DNA of 64,000 nt from Durusdinium trenchii (GCA_963970005.1 CAXAMN010021113.1:260553-324552); one strand, 5' to 3'; numbered from the stretch's first letter, positions 1-11,501 are shown. Translations and numbers: made by a program. Notes: a model not told the origin generated them from the sequence alone.

Positions 1-688
1 GATCGAATGCTCGCGCAAATGAGCTTTATATCTAAGTGTGTTGTGTTGTTTTATTTTCTTCCTTTCTTTTGGAGGCAGGAAAGGTGTTTGGGAGCAAGGT
101 GGAGTGCTTGGAGTTGAGAAGACAGGCAAATAGTGCGGAAGAGGATGTCCATTGAAAACATCCCAAAAGAGCGTGAGGATACTGGTTTGCGCCTCTTTGA
201 CTGGGTTGTGTCCATACCAGGTGGTACTGGATTTCTTCCGCTCCAAAACATGCCGCCAGGTGTTTCAGCGGTTTTCCGACCGTCTGACCAGACATTTGGG
301 TCCTCTTGGCGACCGACACCCGATCGGTGCGTAACCCGAGCCACGTGTAACCCGGTGGCGGAGGTTGGGAGCCATTTGCAACAAGGAGGACCGAGTGTGG
401 GAGACCGAATTCGTGAGACTGTTGCACCGGGATTCCGATTCCTGCAGCACAAGGAGGACCGAGTGTGGACACAATACGTTGTTAACTGTTTTCACCTTGG
501 GCAGTGTCGCACCTCCAACGTCATTGTGATTGCAATTGATTGCTCTATTATAAAAGATTATAAAGCTGTACATGCAGAATAGTCTTCTCATGTCATGTCT
601 TTCCTTTTCTGATGATGCTGAAGGAAAAACGGTGGAGCTCCTCCCAACTGTTATAGTCTAAGCTCGGTACCCCCAGAGCCGAGTTGAG
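1..688. other. Non-coding stretch with a short direct repeat
   Basis: No gene is supported. Open frames on both strands overlap without splice signals or known domains. A 21-base motif (acaaggaggaccgagtgtggg-like) occurs near 379 and again near 449, making a direct repeat about 70 bases apart. Confidence 0.4.
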
Positions 689-759
689 TGTTTTGGGCCG
701 CGCCCTGGCTTGAACACGTGGCCATCGAGGAGTTTGACGATGCCATGGAGCAGTTCAAG
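689..759 (+). CDS. Candidate internal exon, unknown gene
   Basis: A short open segment ends exactly at a strong donor (AAG|GTGAGC at 760). The frame closes upstream at a TGA near 685-687, and an AG at 687-688 could be the acceptor, though it lacks a pyrimidine tract. The encoded peptide is hydrophilic and contains LEHVAIEEFDDAMEQFK, typical of real coding sequence. It exits in phase 0. I do not recognise the family. It is the first of several plus-strand islands up to 6.3 kb, but its exit phase does not fit the next island at 2131, so at least one exon is missing or the islands belong to different genes. Confidence 0.45.
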
Positions 760-2130
760 GTGAGCGGTGTTTCGTCGTTGATAGGTTACCTACCTCAAGC
801 GGGTGGGGGCGCAACGTAGCGGTGGATCGGAAGAAAGGCCACCTACCTCAAGCCTCCCAATTCACGGTCCCTTCCCAACAACGGATTGATAAGCCCTGGA
901 AAAACCGAGCGAGGCGGGTTCAGGTCAGGTCAGGAGCCCCAAGCTTGTTGGTCAACGGGAAGAGCCTCCATGGCCGTGGCGGAACGGACCGAGTTCTCTG
1001 AAGGAGCTCGATCTTGCCTGCGGAGGAACTGTAGGAAGCATCGGATCACCTGGCAGGGTCCACCAGGTCTTCTTTTTCCACCAGGTCTTGTGGGGCAGGT
1101 CTTGTGTCAATCGGTGACCTGTCGGAGGGTCCTTGGTGAAGTCCGCGCCAGCGGGGTGACCGTTTTGTCGAAAAGAACTCTCAGCGAGTGGGTGTTACCG
1201 GAGCACACCCACTCACTGGAGCTTGGGTCGTGGCGCTGGTGGTTGGTGGTTGCGGAGTTCCAAGTATTGCAGCTTTCAAACTCCAGTCTTTAGGGGAGAT
1301 TCTTTTAACTGCAGAAACTTGACTAGCTGTGCGGTTTGTTTGTGCCTGTCGCGATATGTCCTATATATGTCATGAAGAAAAGATGTCTCAAGAAATGCAG
1401 TGTACTTTTGCTATAGGAGGTTCTTCAAAGTGACCTTTTTCACTCAGTCATTGCTTCCTTTAGAGGTCAATGGATGGGACTGCGGAGCTCATGAAGTGAA
1501 GAACCAGCTGGGTGGGAGGGACCTTTGCGATCATCCTCTCTTGTAATCGCATGGATTTTCCAACTCAGCTAACGGCTGCGGCTAAGGGTGCAGGGAAGTC
1601 GAGCGGACTTCCATGGCTTCGATGGTCCCATCGAACTGAAAGAGCTCGACTTCCCAATCACCCGAACACTGCCAAGATCTACAAGTCGTCACCATTTGAG
1701 ACTTGTTAAGGCCCTTCCCAACCCTTGAATGAGAAGACCTGGCAGTGAGGGTGTTTGGTAGACTTATGCGATTTAAAGGGGCTCCCTTTTCAGATCAGAG
1801 TTTCCAAATGCTCTCCTTGGTGCTTATAACCTGAGAAGGGGAGTTCGGAACCCTGTAAGCATTGGTGATTTCATCCAGTGACCCCGGAACAAAACCCCCT
1901 GCTCCCATAGGTTCATTCCCTGCTCCCATAGGTTCGCAAGAAGGGTCCAAATGAACACTGGTTCTTCAAGTCATGACTGGTTTTTTGAGGTGGAGTCTCA
2001 ACCAGCTCACCAGCTCACTTCAAACCCCGAGGATCCTAATCCAATTCGCCGGCTGTGAAATTCCTGAAAGAACCGTTCTGCCGTTCTGCCTTGCAATGAA
2101 TCAGCTGGGAGTCTGAGCGGCCTTCCAAAG
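760..2130. other. Intergenic or intronic DNA with small repeats
   Basis: No convincing exon is visible. The stretch holds a solo arm of the TTCTTCAAAGTGACCTTTT repeat at about 1423-1442, which also forms both arms of a hairpin at 59.1 kb, and a 21-bp tandem duplication at 1897-1938. Confidence 0.4.
1897..1938. repeat. 21-bp tandem duplication
   Basis: Two adjacent copies of a unit beginning ccctgctcccataggttc are seen, differing only at the last bases. Confidence 0.8.
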
Positions 2131-2239
2131 CGACCGCTGCTCGCCGCCAGGCCATGGAACTGCAGCAGGAGAAGCCCAAGCGACGCCCAGGGAAGCAGCA
2201 CATGGAAGGCGCACCGATCAGACAGCCGATTGGCCATAG
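2131..2239 (+). CDS. Candidate internal exon, unknown basic protein
   Basis: The segment is bounded by an AG acceptor (ttccaaag|) and a GT donor (ATAG|GTGTGT). It enters with two bases of a split codon and exits in phase 2. The peptide is basic and glutamine-rich, with ARRQAMELQQEKPKRRPGK followed by HMEGAPIRQPIGH. The pattern suggests a linker or nucleic-acid-binding segment, but no family is recognised. The competing minus-strand frame has no splice signals and is leucine-rich low-complexity sequence, so plus is preferred. Confidence 0.55.
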
Positions 2240-4066
2240 GTGTGTTTGTGTTTTGTTACGCTGTTTTCCCTGTCTGACAGACCTGTCCCGAACCAGCGAA
2301 ATGGCCAAAGGCAGCAGTTGACTTGGACCAGCGAAATCTGTGGCGCGGGGGCATATAGATACTAGCATATACACTCAAAACTTGAGAGGGTTCAACGTGT
2401 GTTCCACCTGTAGCTGGATTGCTCACTTGGATGCTTTGCAGGACCTTCACATAAAGTATCAACCAGCAGTTCCAGGGATGGGGTGCCGTAGGGTTCGTAG
2501 GGTTGCCCAGATCCACTCATGTGGGCCCAAACTCACGCAACTCCGAACGCTCGGAACATGGTACCCCAGGGATCCACTGGCACGCTCTGAGGTACGGTGA
2601 GGACAGAGACACTGTGATGTAGGTGCCAAGAGGGTCCAGTCGTACCGAACCTAGGGGTAGTTTCTGGTACGACTGGATCCCTAGGGGTAGTTTCATGGAT
2701 CTGATGTCTGGCATCCTAGATCGTCGAAGAGGACCCAACGCTTGGGCCGGAAACTGCTCAAATTGGAAGGTGGAAGTTGATGGCTTAAGACAAGTGAAAC
2801 AGAGGGTCTCTCCCTTTCAAGTTGTGTGATCCCCAAACAGGGGCGGCTTACCGGCCTTTTCATTGTCACAGGTTCTTTCAGACGCCAGGTCAAATTGAAT
2901 CCGGTTCAACGATTTGTTGAGATTTGGGCGGCACAGGCGAGATAAACATCAATCATACACCCATAAGATCCCATGTTCTTTCCCAGACGTCACCTGTGTT
3001 CCCAGACGTCACCGGGGTCTCCCCCCCCCGCGATGATCGCGCGGTCTCACGCCCGCCAGTGCCAGCTGTGGCTTCTCCGCCCAGCGACTCGACCAACCCT
3101 TCTGCCGGAGCCGAGACCTTCGCGTTCGCCGCGTTCGATCGATCGCCCCCGGGTTGGGCGGTTGGGGACGGGTGTTGACCGGGGGTGAGAGGAGTTGAGA
3201 GCATGGTGCGCTCCCTGAGAGCACGGTTCATATTGTCAAAAAAAGGAAGGGAATTGGGGTGACCATGAACATGAACATGGATTGTGTGTCTTGTTTTGTT
3301 CAATCGACATGTCATCCGTTGGGATCTGCAGGCTGGCGACCATGGTTTTCGCTTGGAATAGCAATGATCTATATATAATAAGAAGTTGCATGAATCAACT
3401 GGCTTTTGGGCATGATGAACACAATCTTGAAATGTCTTGACAGATTAATTTGAGTTCTTTGATCAGACTCTGTAACTGTGAAGAAGAATCAACCATTTGG
3501 AAAGATGATGAAAAATGGTCCAATGGACTTCCAGGGTATAGGTACTTGAAAATCGCAGTTGACCCACCCAGAAACTCAATAGGATTGGCAATATCAGCCA
3601 AAATGCCGCATGCCTACGCTGGGGTGACATCATTGAACAGTGGTATGGAGTGTTTGGCCATGTTTGGCCCGTGTTTGGGCCAGAACAGCTAGGCTAATAG
3701 ATCTATGGACCACGGTTCTGCGGCCTACAAGGCACCATGAACCGTTTGATGTTGAAAGCATTCTCCACTGCAGACGGGTCTGGTGAGTATTGAAGAATCC
3801 CAGGTTAAACTGGTGCGTTTGCGTACAGGACGCATTTCACCTCCCAACTTCCAAGACCTAACATTCACAGGTGTTTCACGGCCTTTCATCCTGTTTTCAC
3901 GGTTTTTCCATTTCCTTTTCACGGGTTTCTCTCAGCCTGTTCAAGCTTCGAGCTCCCGTTTTTCTAAAGCACCGGCACCGGTTAAACTGGCGTTACTAAA
4001 AGACTGGTTAAACTGTTGACCCACTGGGAATCTGGGATAGTATCCAGCTTGACTAATTTTTTCTAG
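2240..4066. other. Non-coding stretch, probably intronic
   Basis: It contains a copy of a MITE-like repeat around 2586-2690 sharing gagggtccagtcgtaccgaacc with one at 24.2 kb, and a GC-rich island at 3000-3180 open on both strands that I could not assign. A duplicated cccagacgtcacc lies at 2979-3011. Confidence 0.35.
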
Positions 4067-4263
4067 CTCCATCTGAACACCGGAACTTCGCCAAATGGTC
4101 GGAATCCGACGCCCGTTTCTGTGCGTCCCACGTCCCACTTTCCCGCTGCGTGGCTGCGAACCGAGAAGCGCAAACCCGCCGAGGGGTGAAGGAAGAGCCT
4201 CGCGTGCCCCAAGTGACACAGTTGAAAGCGCCCACCATTGTGGCGGTGCCCATCTTTTACCAG
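4067..4263 (+). CDS. Candidate internal exon, unknown gene (65 codons)
   Basis: This is one of the best exon candidates. A textbook acceptor (taattttttctag|) opens a frame that stays open with balanced composition: SEHRNFAKWSESDARF, later REAQTRRGVKEEPRVPQV and APTIVAVPIFYQ. It enters with two bases of a split codon. A GC donor after CAG (CAG|GCGGGT at 4264) gives phase 0, which matches the next island at 4822; a GT at 4293 is the alternative end. GC donors are common in dinoflagellate genes, which supports the first choice. No domain is recognised. Confidence 0.6.
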
Positions 4264-4821
4264 GCGGGTTCTGCCTCAGATGACGACAGCACGTGTTTAT
4301 TAAGCTACGTAGGTACCTGGACCCTCCAAAGTACCTTAGAACATGGGACATGACAGCTACGACTGGGGCCCCATTTTTCCGAGGTACTTTCACGGGTCGA
4401 CTCCAGATACGTTTTTTCTTCTTCTAGATGCGTGACGTCTTTCGAACCGATGCGGTTTCGACTGTTCTATGTGGTTTCCACTGTTCAGCTCCGAAGGTTC
4501 GTCCAGTGCCAGTACGGCACCGGCCTGTTCGACTCCGGCGACCGGTCGGGTCGGGACGACGCGTGTTCCGAGCTCTCGGTGGTGGTCGCACAGAATCGAT
4601 GCGCTTGGGCGGTTTAACAGAAACAGTGGCCACTGAGCGGCCGGCTTGAGATCCCAATCCTGGACCCTCCAACAGGTGCTTCCTGGTGACAACAGGTGCC
4701 CAGAAACCACCTGTTAGGCTTCTAAAACCACCTGTTGGAAGGTCCTGGATGTGGTTGTTTTTGTTTACAAAAAACATGGAGGACTCAACCAGACATGACA
4801 TACCCCCTGACGACGGTGCAG

Positions 4822-4940
4822 GCCGACGCCCGTATGATGTCCTTGTGCGCCCCCATTTGTGCGGTGCAAGCGGTGCAGAAGCTTCCGGAGAAGGTGCGGC
4901 GGAGCAGGGCGGAGAAGGGCGGGTGGAGTGCCAAGATCTG
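4822..4940 (+). CDS. Candidate internal exon, unknown gene (39 codons)
   Basis: An acceptor gacggtgcag| and a donor ATCTG|GTGATC bound an open frame with LCAPICAVQAVQKLPEKVRR and a basic tail RAEKGGWSAKI. It starts in phase 0, compatible with the preceding 4067-4263 exon if that one uses its GC donor, so the two may be consecutive exons of one gene with an intron of about 560 bases. It exits in phase 2. The frame is also open a little upstream of the acceptor. Function is unknown. Confidence 0.55.
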
Positions 4941-5061
4941 GTGATCTGACACCTGGAGTCGACCCGTTTGAGCATCCAAAACGTTCCGTGTACAGTCAGT
5001 GAGCCGCCTTTTCGGATTAGGTAATATAGGTATATATTTCTGAATTGAGCAGCATTTGGCA

Positions 5062-5153
5062 AAACTGATAGGGGCCAGCCCTATACTAATATTACTTCTT
5101 GATTTAACATAGATCATTGGACATAATGACTGGAAACTGATAGGGGCCAACCC
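5062..5153. repeat. Direct repeat AACTGATAGGGGCCA
   Basis: The string aactgataggggccagccc near 5062 recurs as aactgataggggccaaccc near 5136, about 74 bases apart. It may be a repeat remnant or the ends of a small element. Confidence 0.6.
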
Positions 5154-5353
5154 AAGATACTTTTGGCAGTGGGGACACGAAGAAGTTTCGCCGGCGCCTC
5201 ATATTACACTCCTGCTTTTTGTTCGGGTCATGTCCCATGTTCTAGAGGACACTGTGGAGGGTACAGGAAGATACCTGAAGCATCCAAAAACCCAGCGCTC
5301 CAGTGCTACCTGGTAGTTTGGAACCCCATTCTGGTATAGGAAGCCTAGCCTAG

Positions 5354-5520
5354 CCGGCGGATGCCACGTGGTCGCTGTGCAGCCCGCCGCAGCCCGCCGC
5401 TACTGCTGTCTTTTTCGAGGTCAACGTGGCGATGGAGTCCCTTGACTTGAAGCCGGAGCAACAGGTGCGGCGTGGCAGCGCGTATGGCGCTGCGGCGCGG
5501 TCGTCGGCTTTTCGGATGAG
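5354..5520 (+). CDS. Candidate internal exon, unknown gene (55 codons)
   Basis: The island is GC-rich with strong third-position bias. It runs from an acceptor (gcctagcctag|) to a donor (GATGAG|GTGAAG) in a single open frame containing AVFFEVNVAMESLDLKPEQQ and then VRRGSAYGAAARSSAFRM. It enters in phase 0 and exits in phase 2. The upstream bases hold a direct repeat cagcccgccg. The entry phase does not fit the exon at 4822, so an intervening exon or another boundary is needed. No family is recognised. Confidence 0.5.
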
Positions 5521-6186
5521 GTGAAGTTGCGAGTTCTGGGTTGGGAGAGTTTGCGAGTGGATAATTCCACTTCGATTTGTTGGGTATTTTATAGTGGTTT
5601 TTGGAACATTGTGAACAGCTGTCCAAGCCCAAAGGGTTCCTTTCCCATCTCCTCCAAAGGCGGTTTTCGACCACTGAAGCTCAGGAGGTAGGCCAGGATG
5701 GGTGTGTCCCACTTATACCTTTGACAGTCGGTAAACAATTTATGAGAAAGGCCTTTACTGACCATCATCATTTGTTACAGGGGATGGGATATGGGCCATA
5801 TGGGTATGTAATTTAATAGGAAGACCCCCTGGCCCAATGGATAGACTGGTCGATTTTGCTTCTTCCAGGGGTCGTTGCCTGGGTCTTCCTGCATGTTTTG
5901 ATGCACTTTAATATACCCACACCCCATGGAATGGGTTTGCCAGCGTGCAGGGGGATATACCCGATCGGCTTTGCAATGGTGATGTGTTCGACACCGAAGT
6001 CTGTAGAAGCAATGGAAGTCTGTAGCGACCTGGACGGCCCAGTCGTATCCTTTCGCAGGTGGAATCCCTACAGGATCCCTACGCACCCCAGACTGCTCCA
6101 TGAAACACGCCCTTGCCTGGTTCGACCCCAGCCATTCCTCCATCTGCTTCGGGTCCGGCGTTTGGGAGCACCTCTCCTACCGGAGG

Positions 6187-6280
6187 CCAGCACCACGGAA
6201 TCCGAGAGCGAACTGGACAGCATCAGCTCAGAGGATCGGTGCGGGGCGGAGCCGAAGCTCCACCCTTCGGTTCCCAAGAC
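6187..6280 (+). CDS. Candidate exon, acidic serine-rich segment (frame uncertain)
   Basis: After a pyrimidine-rich stretch and GAG (ctctcctaccggag|) a frame encodes STTESESELDSISSEDR and ends near ACGG|GTGGTT. The composition is that of a disordered acidic region. A second frame over the same bases, entered from the AG at about 6129, is also open and protein-like, so which is real cannot be settled by eye. Confidence 0.35.
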
Positions 6281-6681
6281 GGGTGGTTTCAGAGCGGGTG
6301 TCTCAGCTGATCCCGAGCGGGTTCCAGACCGGGAGTTGGGTACGGAAACGCGGAACCGAAATGAACAGTGCGACCGAACGACCGAACGACGAAGGCGCCG
6401 AACGTCTGCTGGGTATCGTGTCTAGTCCGATCTCGGAGAGTCCAGCCGAGGATACTCAGACTGGATGGTTCTGGGAGGTGGCTCACCTAAGCAATGTGAA
6501 GAATATTATGACCTATAGGCATGTGTATTACCATACAAAGCGAAAGAACCGGTGAACCACCATTAGTAAGTTTTATCAATTCTTAAAGTCGTTGTTTGGG
6601 CCGTTTTGTTCCCGTGACGCGCGGGACCCGCCATCGTCCAGGGTCTGGAAGATTGATCCTCAAAGGACATGGTGTGACATA

Positions 6682-6776
6682 CCCAAACACTCCACGTATA
6701 TTGACCAATTCGCCGACCAGGGGTGGTGCCAGGGGGGTCAATGTAGCTTTTTATGACAGACATGGAAGTGTCTGGG
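6682..6776. mobile_element. MITE-like element, CCCAGACAC family copy
   Basis: The ends are cccaaacactccacgtat on the left and tggaagtgtctggg on the right, with the internal motif ggggtggtgccaggggggtc shared with the copy at 49235. It is flanked on both sides by ATA, consistent with a 3-bp target duplication. There is no coding sequence. Confidence 0.55.
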
Positions 6777-6974
6777 ATACATGTGTAAAGCAACTTCTTG
6801 CAATGACCATTTTTTGGTTTTGACGAAGGGACTGGCTCTTCGGCCTGTCTGACTGGTTATATATATATGTACCTGGAGTCGACCCGTGAAAGTATCTCGG
6901 ATAATGGGCACAAGTACGGCACAAGTACCTGTTCTTATCAGGTCATGTTCCATGTTCTAAGGCCCTTGTCACAC

Positions 6975-7140
6975 TCGCAGCTTCCAGGAGCCATCGAAGG
7001 GCAGTTCCTCCCGCGCCTTCGAGGGCTGGTCAGGGCCATTGCCCGTAGAGAGGACCTTCATCCAGTTACTGGGCTTGCGAACCTCTTTCCACGGCAGTTC
7101 CAACATGTTCCAACCACCTTCTGAGGAGGCAGTTGGAGCA
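6975..7140 (-). CDS. Candidate internal exon, unknown tryptophan-rich segment (55 codons)
   Basis: This is among the strongest exon calls. On the minus strand a pyrimidine-rich acceptor (tactttcccctag|) opens a frame of exactly 55 codons after one split-codon base, closing at CGA|GTGTGA in phase 0. The peptide contains GGWNMLELPWKEVRKPSNWM and ends REELPFDGSWKLR, with four tryptophans. I do not recognise the family. It begins a minus-strand run of islands reaching about 12.1 kb, suggesting a gene transcribed opposite to the 0.7-6.3 kb islands. Confidence 0.6.
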
Positions 7141-8134
7141 CTAGGGGAAAGTAGGGAGACCACCTCAGCTCGACCTTTTGGAAGGTTCAGGAAATAGACC
7201 AGTCTACCCTAGCCAGGGCGAGAAAGAGGGTCTCCCCATTATATAAAAAACTCCTCATGGGGTAAAGGTACCTGTTAGAGTCCCAAGACCACCTGTTCGA
7301 AAGTCCTAGCAGTGAAGATGTACTTGTATACGATTGCAATTCTATAGAACATTGAGTAGTGCCAGGTTTTGGATGTGTGTTTGAATGACCATCCCAGACA
7401 TGAATCACTTGAAGATGGTTTTAACACAGACTGATACAGACTCAGCTGCCACTGCGTCACTCTCGTGACAAAGCGACGCGGAGCGAGCTCAGACCGGTCG
7501 AAGAGTGGAAGCTGCTCACCCGGACTTCCAAGACCATCTACAGTGGGCCATCAGAGGTTCGATGGCAGCACCCCGTAGCATGTCCTTAAAGTATGGGGGT
7601 TCAGAAAAAAAACACCTCTTAGGGATTGTGCCATCTACTCTGAACCCACTGTAAAATCTGTAAAAACATGAGAGCTTCGGAAACGACCTGGTTTTGTAGT
7701 GTAAAATCCATTGGTTCGGTTCGGTCATGTACAATCGTCAAGCCGAAATGAAATGAAGGGTGCGCTGGAAGCCTAGGGCTTACTATACCAGCACCTTCAT
7801 TCCAGGGTCACCTGGCTGGAAGCCCCTACACGACTTCGAGATCTCTGTCGACAGGACACCCCGAAATGAAGGTTCAGGTAGAGCTGGACCCCTGAAACCA
7901 CTCCAAGTGCTCGGAAAATATGCCTCATGTAGACTGTTTGGGTACAGCAATTCAGTTGACTGGTCGGTTGCTCGACTCTAGGGGTCTCTGGGCACAGGAC
8001 CAGGGGAGATGAATGGAGATGCTTCTTTTCTCAATGATTAGGCCACCTCTAAGAGCAAGACAGCGAGTTCGCTGGCGGTCGTTCGATGGTCGAAATTCTC
8101 GTGATCCTGGCGATCGGGTACAGATGCAACCATA

Positions 8135-8241
8135 CCCAGACACGACTAATGGGACTGCCATATGCCGATCAATTGACCCCCTCGCTCCACCCCTGGCCGT
8201 TTCTCGGCAGTCCTATGCGAGTCCCATTAGTCGTGTCTGGG
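8135..8241. mobile_element. MITE-like element with 22-bp perfect terminal inverted repeats
   Basis: The left end cccagacacgactaatgggac is perfectly complementary to the right end at 8220-8241. The spacer has no open frame of note. It shares the CCCAGACAC terminus with copies at 6682 and 49235 and is flanked by ATA on both sides. Confidence 0.7.
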
Positions 8242-8868
8242 ATATGTAAACCCCTATGCAACCCCCAATATCAATCCTTCGAGGCCATGTGGCGGAGGAA
8301 CGAATCCACGAAACTGCCAACTGCCCAGCCCAACCCATCAAAAACCGGAAATCGTGGAGAAAGCCGTGGGGTCTGAGCATGAAGCATTTTGGGATGCACA
8401 CTTTCTGATCTTTCTGTTCAAGCAACCAATTGGCTTGGGGTACAGACCTGAACATCGCCCACTGGGATGGCTCTTGGGGGTTCGTCGCAGGTTCAGCACC
8501 CATGCTGAGGGTGCTCGCCGCCGTTGCCGCTCAGTCTTCTAGGTGAGGTGTTGAGTGGCTTTGTTTCAGTGGTTTGGTGGGGTCTGGACTGGTTTGGTGG
8601 ATTGGGTCAGGCGTCATTTTGCTAGTGTAGGCATTTTGAGTGGTACATTTACTGTAATTTCCACCGAAATTAACAAGGCCCGGGGTTTGGGTCTTTCTGA
8701 TTCGGTGATCCAGCAACCAGCTCTCACACTGGGCCTGTCCTGTCCCATCTGAGCCTGGGCACAATCCTCCTGGCCCACTGACCCGAGCTCCGGCGGCTGG
8801 CTCAGAGCTCGAAGGGGTTGACCACGTTCCCGACAAGTCCAATGATCCATAACTTGGCCAGTGAAGAA

Positions 8869-8932
8869 GTTGGAAGATCTCCCTATGAAAATTGACATCC
8901 GGATGTCAATTTTCATAGGGAGATCTTCCAAC
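8869..8932. repeat. Perfect 64-bp palindrome with no spacer
   Basis: Bases 8869-8900 are the exact reverse complement of 8901-8932, with the centre at CC|GG. The arms begin gttggaagatctccctatg. There is no loop, so the DNA could extrude as a cruciform, and a transcript would form a 32-bp stem. No coding sequence overlaps it. Confidence 0.9.
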
Positions 8933-9000
8933 AATGGGTTTTAGATGGTTTTAAGTCTATTTCCCTTCTTCCACGGGGTTGACCTCGGGGGCTCTCCCTA

Positions 9001-9180
9001 ATGGGTCGCTTCGCACCGTGGCTGTATGACCATGCAACCAAGTTTGAGATGATCGACGCTTCGCCGGTTCACATGAAGTGTCACATCCGGAAATCCCCCA
9101 ACACCGCGAAACGGCACGGAATGGGTTCTGCGACCTGGAAGCCCATGTTGCAGAGCGTCTCAGACCTGGAGCGACCCTGA
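9001..9180 (+). CDS. Small ORF or exon, unknown protein (59 aa)
   Basis: An ATG opens a 59-codon frame ending in TGA with protein-like composition: RFAPWLYDHATKFEMIDAS, then HMKCHIRKSPNTAKRHG. It may be an intact small gene, a 5' exon or a transposon relic. No splice sites or domain were identified. Confidence 0.3.
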   Translation: MGRFAPWLYDHATKFEMIDASPVHMKCHIRKSPNTAKRHGMGSATWKPMLQSVSDLERP

Positions 9181-10579
9181 AGCCCTTGAAAGACTGTCTT
9201 AGATAAATTGAAACGATCCCAGACCATGGGGGACTGGATTATGTGGCATTCGCGTGGTTTGATGGTTTGAAGGGTAATCTTCAAAAATCGCGGGATCCGA
9301 CCGGGGAAGAAGCGTTGTCAGCGGAGCTCGGGTGTCCGGAACCGCAGCCCAGCACCAGGAGTCGTCCTGATCGGAAGCGACCGGAAGCGATCGGACCGTG
9401 TGGGCCGCGAAGCGAAGCCAAGATGAGGAATCACCGAGTTATATATATATATCTTATATGGTGAAGGTGTCTGAAGCAAAGTCTCTTGGTGTTTAAGTGA
9501 TCTGCTTCGTCTCTTCGTGGCTAGTATCCGCTTTTTGGGGAGAACGGTTGAGAGATGAGAAGCGAGGCTCTGATTTCCCTGGCGCGTGGCGATCCATCGA
9601 TGGAACAATTGGTTTGTGAACATCACTTTAGATTGGCTATATAATGTTGAGATATTAAGAGCGGCGATTTTCAGGAGTGACAAAAAAGGCCTCAAAGTGC
9701 CCTAGAAAATGGGACATGAGACTCATGACTCATGACCCTTGAAAACAGATCCTTGTACCAAATGTTCGGAGTAGGAACTGAGACTCAAGGTATAGAACTT
9801 AGTTCGATTCACTTTCTAAATGTGTCATTGGGTCAATGTGTTCAATTGGTTTCAAACACTGGAAGTTCAGACACACTCCCAAATCCAAGGTCATACCTGC
9901 GTCCTCAAAGGGATGCTAAATTTGAACACAAAAAAGAACCTGGTTTCTGGACGAAACGGCACTTCTTGGGTTTGCTACTTTTTTGTGAGATTTTCAATGA
10001 AATGAGCAGAAAGGAGATCTTAAGCGGCACGCGCCTCTCGTGAACACGGCGCACAACAATGCAAACCATGGCGCAGAACATCGCGAACACGGCGCAAACC
10101 ATCAATACGCATGAAACATGTTGACGTCTGAGCAGGGAGGGGCGATTTGAAAGGACAATGACTCTTAAGAGAACTACACGTTTTCCGCCCAACTACGGCC
10201 GTATTTTCACGAAACGACAACATGTCACACAAATTTAGGGTGGTGCAGGTGTGAGCCAGTGTAGTATCTTGTAGTATCTTGTATGCCAGTGCAGGATATG
10301 CACCAGGGGACCCTAAGATGTTCACGTTTCAAGGGTCCAGTCATACTCGTCGTACTCGTCGTACCTGTCGGTACCTCATCCAAACCGAGCAGTCCGGAAT
10401 CGATCTGAACCGTACGCGGTCCGACCTAACTGACCGATGGGGCGGTCCCGTCGAGAGGAAGAACTGGTCGGACCGGGGCGGCGCCTGTAGAGGTGAGGTA
10501 GGTAGCTCTGGAGGTGTCTGACCGAGGTAGCTATACCTACAAGTATAGCTACTATCTCGGACGCAGAGCTCACGCCTCT

Positions 10580-10631
10580 TCAAGGAAGCTCCCCGCCAGG
10601 GCGCTACAGGCGGCGGGGGAAGCTTCCTTGA
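10580..10631. repeat. Strong GC-rich hairpin
   Basis: The arm tcaaggaagctccccgcc pairs with ggcgggggaagcttccttga across a loop of about 14 bases, with two extra bases in one arm. It may be a MITE remnant; a role in RNA is not shown. Confidence 0.65.
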
Positions 10632-11068
10632 CGAAGTGCTCGCATGCATGATTTGGTTTCTAGATCTAACTTAATTAATGTAGCAGCTATATTATAGCTA
10701 TATAACTCAAGCTAACTTCAGGTGATCGAACCCATGTGCAAGACCGGCCCGTCACGAAGAGGACTGTACCTATGATCTTGACAGTATCACTGGTTGGTGT
10801 TTATGAGTGGTCGGATTTGGTTCCAGGGTTCTGGGGGTGAATGTCGGCCTGGTGTCTCTTGTCTTCCTGGACCCGACATCAAGTGCCTCAGAACATGGGA
10901 GCCTATATATTACCAGCACCACCCAAACGGTGATTATTAGATGGAAACTATATCTCCAGGCGGGTCTATAAACCACCCTGTGGGTGGTGCTGGTACACAC
11001 AGGTACTTGTACCTTCTTGTAGCCATTTTCCAAAGTACGAAGGGGTCAACTCCAGGTTGTTTCATGAC

Positions 11069-11190
11069 GTTTGTGTGCTGTTGGAATCCATATGTTGGCT
11101 CCATCGGTTGGATAGCCTCGGTTTCAATCAGGGAAAGGAGCAGCGCATGGGCCATTGCTGCCGTGCGACCACCGTCATAGCGCTGCGGCG
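11069..11190 (-). CDS. Candidate internal exon, unknown gene (40 codons)
   Basis: On the minus strand an acceptor (gacgcatcag|) and a donor (AAC|GTCATG) bound an open frame with DGGRTAAMAHALLLSLIETE and then PMEPTYGFQQHTN. The first part looks like an amphipathic helix. The frame is also open upstream of the chosen acceptor, so the exon could start further up, near 11235. It exits in phase 0. Function is unknown. Confidence 0.5.
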
Positions 11191-11501
11191 CTGATGCGTC
11201 AGCGGGGACCAGGGTGTCGAGTGTGCAATGAACCCCTTTTTGGGGGTTCCAAATGCATCCGAAAACCTTCTCAAGGATGACACAGAATTGAATAGAATTG
11301 AGCATGCCGGGACCATATTCTACCTTTACAGCAACCCTTCAAATCCACTTATATCGTCACATATCGAAACCCGGATCTTGGAGAAACACGCCGAAAAGAA
11401 CCGGTGACGTTTTCGACCGGACCGACCTTAAGTCACAGGGTTTGCTAACCCCCGAACCCGAACCGTCATGGTGGCCAGACTCGTAGAGATCATAGGCCAA
11501 C

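Noticed and set aside
10700..10795. tRNA-like sequence around tgatcgaaccca on the minus strand
   Set aside because: A B-box-like string is present but no A box or cloverleaf could be drawn.
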